The translations under genes were made by a program, and so were the position numbers. Of a stretch of DNA of 64,000 nt, positions 59,576 through 64,000 are shown piece by piece. The stretch lies in contig JANXXX010000021.1 of the NCBI GenBank assembly GCA_025350405.1, forward strand, positions 1 through 64,000. The letters are read 5' to 3'. The notes below the pieces were generated by a model. It was not told the DNA's origin and did not search any database. It saw only the letters and a program-made list of their open reading frames with translations. Source of the DNA: Gallionella sp. GTDB lineage: Bacteria; Pseudomonadota; Gammaproteobacteria; Burkholderiales; Gallionellaceae. Every line of letters starts with the position of its first letter. The stretch's first letter is position 1.

Positions 59576-60450
59576 GGCATGTTGCTCACATGAGTTGCAC
59601 TGTAAAGTGTAACCGTCTCGCCACTCTCGGTGATACCCAGATTCAGCGTCACCAAGCCAGATCGCTGCGCCACTACAAAAGCATCATAGGAAAAGCTGCA
59701 ACTGCTAACGTTGGTTGCCAATCTTGCTCGCGCACCCTGCACAGCAATCAGCGCATCCAGCTTCGCAATCGAATCCGTACTTGTTTGAGCGCTCTGAATG
59801 ACATAGCCCCAATAACGCCAGAGCGTACCCGCTCCGTCGCAGGCATAGGTGACTGGCGTGGTAATCACCTGAAAACGATGGCCGGGCGAATCAAACGGCA
59901 GCGTGCTCGCCGATGTAATGGAGATGCTATTAGCACCCACCGCACTGACTGCGCGCCGATTATGCGTTGCCAGCGTATTACCAACGTATGCGTCCGCGCC
60001 AGGGATACCGAGGTTATACACCACGATCTGGTCGCCGACCGCTACCGGCGGCATCGCACCCAGCACCTCGAAGCATGTATCGGCAGCAGTGAAAACAAGC
60101 ACATCGGCAGCCAAACTGCCGCAACCCACAGATGCACCAGCCGGTGCCGCATCGGCACGATAACGTCCGCCGCCCGTGGTTGGTAGAAACTCAAGGAAAC
60201 AACTGGTCGCACCACCCGTGCAAGTGCCTGTCACGCGCACGCTGTTCGGCAAGGCCAGCCGTAAGTCGCGCCCGATGCGGCGCAACGCGGTATCGGCGAT
60301 GTCGGTCATGTCGGCACGGCGCGATACATCCATATACTGCTGTATCGGCGCCTTGAGAAACACCGCCACCATGCTGCCGATGATGCCGGTGATGACGATC
60401 ACCATGATCATCTCGACCAGCGTGAAACCAGAATTAGATTTGCGCATCAT
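59572..60450 (-). CDS. mshO: MshO-like minor prepilin
   Basis: Leader SNSG-FTLVEMIMVIVITGIIGSM with Glu5 present, then ADMTDIADTALRRIGRDLRLALPNSVR, the characteristic MshO helix. The globular part (about 200 aa) has several Cys. It overlaps mshD and mshP by 4 bp each, so the minor pilins form one translationally coupled unit. Confidence 0.92.
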   Translation of the reverse strand: MMRKSNSGFTLVEMIMVIVITGIIGSMVAVFLKAPIQQYMDVSRRADMTDIADTALRRIGRDLRLALPNSVRVTGTCTGGATSCFLEFLPTTGGGRYRADAAPAGASVGCGSLAADVLVFTAADTCFEVLGAMPPVAVGDQIVVYNLGIPGADAYVGNTLATHNRRAVSAVGANSISITSASTLPFDSPGHRFQVITTPVTYACDGAGTLWRYWGYVIQSAQTSTDSIAKLDALIAVQGARARLATNVSSCSFSYDAFVVAQRSGLVTLNLGITESGETVTLYSATHVSNMP

Positions 60451-61040
60451 GGCACCGTCCTCGGCGCATAGCGTGTGCGAAAGCCTTCAAGCGTTACCGG
60501 CACTTTATCAGGCCCCGTAACAGTGACATTGATCAGCAACGTTTCCGAACCCGCAATCCCGCTCAATCCAGGCTGTGTCATCGTCACCAGTGCGTCATAT
60601 CCGGTCAATACAGTATTATTGTTTATGTCACGAATGCCACCGGCAGCGGTCATGGAGAAATTACGGTAGTCGTTAACGTTGTCAAAGCTGGCATTGACGG
60701 CAGGCGCCGCCGTTCCGTAGCGATCCTCAGTTACGCCAGCGATGGTTTCTGCCCCCAACGCTTCAACAGTCGCAGCACAACCACCCACACCCACAACAGC
60801 GGAAACCGCTATGGTCGCATTCCCGTCATCCGGGTCGCAATAAGTGAATGGCATCAACTCGATTTCTTCGAGCAGCGATTCGGCAATCGCCAAAGATTGT
60901 TTGTGAATGATCGGGCCGGCACTGCCTTTACCCGTGACATTCATCACCAGCAAAATACCCGCCAGCGCCACGCCGACTATGACGATGAACATGATCAGCT
61001 CGATCAGGCTGATACCACGCTGTTTATGGCGAGTGTACAT
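60447..61040 (-). CDS. mshD: MshD-like minor prepilin
   Basis: Leader KQRG-ISLIELIMFIVIVGVALAGIL with Glu5, followed by KQSLAIAESLLEEIELMPFTYC, typical of MshD/PilV-type minor pilins. It overlaps mshC upstream by 17 bp and mshO downstream by 4 bp. Length (197 aa) is normal. Confidence 0.9.
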   Translation of the reverse strand: MYTRHKQRGISLIELIMFIVIVGVALAGILLVMNVTGKGSAGPIIHKQSLAIAESLLEEIELMPFTYCDPDDGNATIAVSAVVGVGGCAATVEALGAETIAGVTEDRYGTAAPAVNASFDNVNDYRNFSMTAAGGIRDINNNTVLTGYDALVTMTQPGLSGIAGSETLLINVTVTGPDKVPVTLEGFRTRYAPRTVP

Positions 61041-61494
61041 AGCCGGTCTCAGTTTCTACGACAATGTTGTTCGGCGCGCCGCTGACGGTAATGGTCTTAT
61101 TAGCGGCGAAGCTGGGTTTGCCCAGCGCATCAAAATAAAAACCTGTTGGGGTAGGAGAAAATGCAATGCCCGCAGGTGCGGGAACACTATATGACGCACC
61201 GCCGGAAGGAGAAGCCAGATTCACTCCCGGGCAAACCGGCGTAGTATTTATGGTCAAAGTGATGCTGTTAGATGCAAAAGCCACGCAAACATAACGGTGC
61301 TGCGCAATCGCCTCTTTTTGCGCGTAACGCAATGAGGCTTGCACTTGATCGGCAAAACCGCGAGATTGAAAAACATTGGTACTCAAAAGACGCGGGGCAA
61401 CAACTGCACCCAGTATTCCGACGATGACCATCGTCATGATCAGCTCGACCAGCGTGAAGCCGCATTGCTTGTCGCTCACCAGCCTGCCAAACAT
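61024..61494 (-). CDS. mshC: MshC-like prepilin
   Basis: Leader KQCG-FTLVELIMTMVIVGILGAVVAPRL with Glu5, then YAQKEAIAQHRYVCVAF, a GspH/FimT-like helix. The start is uncertain: ATG 61494 gives an ordinary short leader, while the track ATG at 61569 gives a long one with AGGAC close to it. Position after the pilin genes supports the mshC name. Confidence 0.85.
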   Translation of the reverse strand: MFGRLVSDKQCGFTLVELIMTMVIVGILGAVVAPRLLSTNVFQSRGFADQVQASLRYAQKEAIAQHRYVCVAFASNSITLTINTTPVCPGVNLASPSGGASYSVPAPAGIAFSPTPTGFYFDALGKPSFAANKTITVSGAPNNIVVETETGYVHSP

Positions 61495-61638
61495 CCGCGC
61501 CTGTGTAGCGCCGTGAAATTTTCCGGCCTCGTGTTTGATCACATCAATTTGGCTGGAACTCAAACGCATGTCCTATATGCCCCTCGGGAACGGAATTGAC
61601 ATGGGAGCAAAGTATAACAAAAGCGCAAACGGCAGACG

Positions 61639-61668
61639 AAAAAACAGGGGGACGAACCCCCCGTTTTG
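61639..61668 (-). terminator. Terminator after the second pilin gene
   Basis: On the minus strand a GGGGGG-TTCGT-CCCCC hairpin is followed by GTTTTTT, a clear rho-independent terminator 35 bp past the pilin stop. It lies before mshC, so the minor-pilin genes need read-through or their own promoter. Confidence 0.85.
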
Positions 61669-61702
61669 CTTGCTGCGTTGGATTCACCCAACATGGCTGA
61701 AA

Positions 61703-62275
61703 TTAACAGCCGGCAGTAGTCGGAGCGCTTACACCGGGTGACGCACCCGCTGCTGCGGCTTGTGTATAAGTGAAAGAACAAGTCGCATTAGTCTGTGCAC
61801 CTGTCGCGCCAATCGTACCTGTACCGCCGATCACAGAAAAAGTGGTAACTGGCGCAGCAATAATCGCACCGTATCCCTCGGTATTCAACTGTGCCAGCGT
61901 AGGTGCAAATATTGAACTCATGCCCGCTGCAGAAATAATGCCCGCCGTGCCGAAAGCCGAGCTGGCTGGGTAGCCGAAAACCAGATTGATTATCCCCGCC
62001 TCAGTACATACTGTACCGGCTAAACCTACCAAGTTATTGGCAGTTCCGCCGCCACCGGGACAAGCCGCGGCGTCGGCCACGCCAGCCCGCACCAAAACGG
62101 TAGAATGAGTTATTGCTGTAGCGGCTTGCACTGAACCACGCGCCGCATTCAGCTTTGCCACTCGCGCATCGTTCTGAAGGGCGCTGAACTTGGGCAGCGC
62201 TACTGCTGCCAGGATGCCCAAAATCACGATCACTATGATCAATTCGATCAGGGTAAAACCAGATTGTTGTTTCAT
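61703..62275 (-). CDS. MSHA major-pilin-like protein, copy 2
   Basis: Leader MKQQSG-FTLIELIIVIVILGILAAVALPKF with Glu5, then about 160 residues rich in Ala, Gly and Thr, with a Cys pair in the C-terminal part (NATCSFTYTQ and the final TTAGC) that could close the D-loop. AGGAG precedes ATG 62275. It has its own terminator, suggesting high expression. It differs widely from the 62481 pilin except in the N-terminal helix. Confidence 0.88.
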   Translation of the reverse strand: MKQQSGFTLIELIIVIVILGILAAVALPKFSALQNDARVAKLNAARGSVQAATAITHSTVLVRAGVADAAACPGGGGTANNLVGLAGTVCTEAGIINLVFGYPASSAFGTAGIISAAGMSSIFAPTLAQLNTEGYGAIIAAPVTTFSVIGGTGTIGATGAQTNATCSFTYTQAAAAGASPGVSAPTTAGC

Positions 62276-62400
62276 TATTCGCACTCCTAAAATGTAAGGT
62301 CGCAAAACCGTTTTTGACAACTTCACTTTGCCTACTTAACTCTTGCCCCACTTGATCGCTTCAATTTGTCTGGAACTCAAATGCATGCATCCATCCAGCT

Positions 62401-62430
62401 AAAAACAATGGGGCCAAAGCCCCCTGCTTT
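62401..62430 (-). terminator. Terminator after the first pilin gene
   Basis: On the minus strand AGGGGGCTTTGGCCCC forms a stem and is followed by ATTGTTTTTAG. It lies about 50 bp past the stop of the 62481 gene, between the two pilin genes. Confidence 0.75.
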
Positions 62431-62480
62431 ATTTCTGCATCAGGTTTGAAAACACGGGAACCGTGGTTTATCGGCTGCTA

Positions 62481-63038
62481 TCATGGGTTGGTCAAGGTCA
62501 TAACGCCCGTGCTAGCATCATAGGTAAAGAGACGCCCGGTCGAAGTAGTAGCGCTGCCAGCAAAATATGTATACGTGCAAACTGGCGAAGCTACTGTCGT
62601 GACCCAATCTATTCCTGTAGCAGCAGCAGTAGCAATCGTTGGGCCTCCACCGCCCATGATTGCTTGCCACACATTCAGGCATGTTGCGGTAGTCATGGTC
62701 GGTACGCCAGCAACCATGGTTGGCGCGGCGTTGTTGGCAGGATAACCATTGCCACCAAAACCTACGGTTACCCCATCAATAGCAATGGCGACACCGGTGG
62801 TACAGGTAGTGGCGGTACAGTTCGCGGGTGCAGTGCCGGGTGAAGCGCCATTCACCATCCATCTTGCACGCACCACTGCAACAGCCGAGTTAAACCCGCC
62901 ATAGACACCGGCAACCGAAGCCCGTTGCGCATCCGTTGCGAGATTTACAAACTTCGGCAACGCAGTCGCCGCCAAAATGCCGAGGATCACGATCACCATT
63001 ACCAATTCAATCAGGGTAAAACCAGATTGTCGTTTCAT
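62481..63038 (-). CDS. mshA: MSHA pilin-like protein, copy 1
   Basis: Leader MKRQSG-FTLIELVMVIVILGILAATALPKFVNL with Glu5, followed by a DAQRASVAGVYGGFNSAVAVV helix as in MshA. The C-terminal domain has Cys pairs (NCTATTC, TCLNVW, PVCTYTY). The segment VNLATDAQRASV is close to MshA/MshB of other genera. AGGAG precedes the ATG. It could be mshB or mshA; the symbol is the better guess because of its pilin size (185 aa). Confidence 0.85.
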   Translation of the reverse strand: MKRQSGFTLIELVMVIVILGILAATALPKFVNLATDAQRASVAGVYGGFNSAVAVVRARWMVNGASPGTAPANCTATTCTTGVAIAIDGVTVGFGGNGYPANNAAPTMVAGVPTMTTATCLNVWQAIMGGGGPTIATAAATGIDWVTTVASPVCTYTYFAGSATTSTGRLFTYDASTGVMTLTNP

Positions 63039-63190
63039 TTTCAGTCTCCTAATTTAAGGCCGCAGCCCTGGTTATTGAAGCACTTTCATTTCGTCCGTTA
63101 AGCCATTGCCGCAGCAAGGTTTTGACTAGACGGGCGAACACTAAGCGAAGTCTGGTATGAACGCAAGGCCCCAACCGACCAACGGTTACG

Positions 63191-63805
63191 TTATGCGAAT
63201 AAACGGAAGATGGCAAAAAACAGATAAATGCTGCCCAGCAACAGCAACCAGCCTACCCTTTGAGCATGGCGCACGACGAAACGATCCACCTGGTCATGGT
63301 GCGGCACATCCAATACTTTGGTGGCACGGCGCAAAGACACCCATTGGTTGGCATCCTCCTCCATGCCGCGCAGCAGGCTGGGACGCAACCATAAAAACAG
63401 CCCCGCTATCAGCGCGACCACACCGCCGATCAGTGCACCGAGCACCATGGCATCAAGCAGGCCATCCAGCAGCTTTGCCGGCAGCATGCCGCTCCAGCGC
63501 TGCAACGTGTATGCCTTGTCGAACTGGAGACCGAAATAGCCAAGGATATAAGATGCCCCCAGCACAATGACGATCCCTGCCGCACGATGATATTGATAAA
63601 ACCAGTGTTCAGTGCTGACGCTGCGATCAACCCACCGGTTGATATGCCGCATAGAAATCCAACGGTTTGCCACGCGATTGACCCGCTCCAGAAGATGTGG
63701 CTTGAAGATCAACAACAGCGCCAATGCCACACCGGACAACGCACCGATCAACAAGAAGATCGCCAGAGCGCGCCACAAGAAAATATCGACGGGGTCAGTG
63801 CTCAT
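63191..63805 (-). CDS. Integral membrane protein of unknown function
   Basis: Four hydrophobic segments (ALAIFLLIGALSGVALALLL, AAGIVIVLGASYILGYF, LGALIGGVVALIAGLFLW, VGWLLLLGSIYLFFAIF) and repeated short soluble parts (RVANRWISMRHINRWVDRSV and DANQWVSLRRATKVLDV) show an internal duplication: two copies of a helix-pair module. ATG 63805 (MSTDPVDIF) is chosen over the track start because the upstream residues look non-coding; there is no clear ribosome site. It precedes the pilin genes on the same strand. No function known. Confidence 0.75.
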   Translation of the reverse strand: MSTDPVDIFLWRALAIFLLIGALSGVALALLLIFKPHLLERVNRVANRWISMRHINRWVDRSVSTEHWFYQYHRAAGIVIVLGASYILGYFGLQFDKAYTLQRWSGMLPAKLLDGLLDAMVLGALIGGVVALIAGLFLWLRPSLLRGMEEDANQWVSLRRATKVLDVPHHDQVDRFVVRHAQRVGWLLLLGSIYLFFAIFRLFA

Positions 63806-63828
63806 TGCAATGGGGAATATCAGCGAGT

Positions 63829-63902
63829 GTAGGGTGGGCAAGCTTTACCTGCCCACGCGGACAATACAATAACGGTGGGCAGATGAGGCTTGTCCACCCT
63901 AC
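63829..63902. repeat. 74-bp inverted-repeat element, copy 2
   Basis: It begins GTAGGGTGGG and ends CCACCCTAC, exactly 74 bp like the copy at 38011-38084 but in reverse orientation (shared CCCACCGTT core when reversed). It lies just upstream of the 63191 membrane-protein gene. Confidence 0.85.
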
Positions 63903-64000
63903 GACTGTTAATCCGGACGAACCTGAACAAAATGCAGGTCGGGATGCGCCCGATTTTGGAGTGCGGTGACGTGTCACAGCTTTTTCAAAGCGTAGAACTT

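Noticed and set aside
63945-64000. GAGTGCGGTGACGTGTCACAG palindrome at the window edge
   Set aside because: Probably part of a repeat, but it is cut off by the window and cannot be judged.

Overview
The window reads as a chromosomal segment of a betaproteobacterium. The gene orders ftsK-lolA-rarA-serS and bioB-F-H-C-D, the MSHA-type pilus cluster and the many PAS/GGDEF proteins suggest a Nitrosomonadales/Gallionellaceae-like organism. The lineage is an inference from gene content; no rRNA or other marker is present to settle it.

Layout. (1) 1-2.8 kb: two related Sel1-repeat secreted proteins, a small secreted protein and a remnant resembling a GIY-YIG-type protein. (2) 3.0-5.2 kb, minus strand: a NarL/FixJ response regulator followed by a PAS-PAS-GGDEF diguanylate cyclase. 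(3) 5.8-25.8 kb, almost all plus strand: a long stress and proteostasis island. It holds a SAP-like small protein, a cold-shock protein, two Hsp20s, a divergent GroEL, several small proteins, a Cfa / FAD reductase / cytochrome c trio, a CBS protein, HPF ribosome-hibernation genes with a decayed duplicate, a PEBP-family protein, a variant DnaK, a Lon-like protease, a DnaJ, an exported protein-isoaspartate methyltransferase, a membrane spermidine-synthase-like protein and a DUF6781-like coiled coil. (4) 25.8-31.1 kb, minus strand: a CheB-CheR-PAS fusion followed by a PAS-GGDEF-EAL protein. (5) 31.7-35.2 kb: a small tRNA-Ser-associated element (integrase, DUF6387-like protein, AlpA regulator) plus a lipoprotein and a DUF2892 protein. 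(6) 35.2-48.4 kb: housekeeping genes (mltF-like, serS, rarA, lolA, ftsK, the biotin operon, comF). (7) 48.4-63.8 kb, minus strand: an MSHA pilus cluster from two pilin-like genes through mshC, D, O, P, Q, I, J, K, L, M and N. The mshE/G/F motor and platform genes are not in the window.

How the parts work together. The island in (3) carries a nearly complete protein-quality-control set: holdases, a foldase without GroES, DnaK/DnaJ without GrpE, a protease, repair of damaged aspartates, ribosome hibernation and membrane-lipid modification. It looks like a dormancy or stress-survival unit separate from the housekeeping chaperones. Two details support that reading. Its GroEL has Ser in place of the ATP-hydrolysis Asp52. 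Its DnaK lacks the roughly 23-residue insertion typical of Gram-negative DnaK. Both come from direct comparison with remembered E. coli sequences; the functional consequences are inference. The c-di-GMP enzymes and the CheB/CheR fusion flank the island, and the pilus cluster supplies a plausible surface-attachment output.

Repeats are frequent: a palindromic element inserted in frame inside rarA, a related half element in mshN, two 74-bp inverted-repeat elements, a roughly 141-bp MITE-like element between mshL and mshM, and a palindromic repeat after dnaK. No CRISPR array, rRNA or complete insertion sequence was seen.
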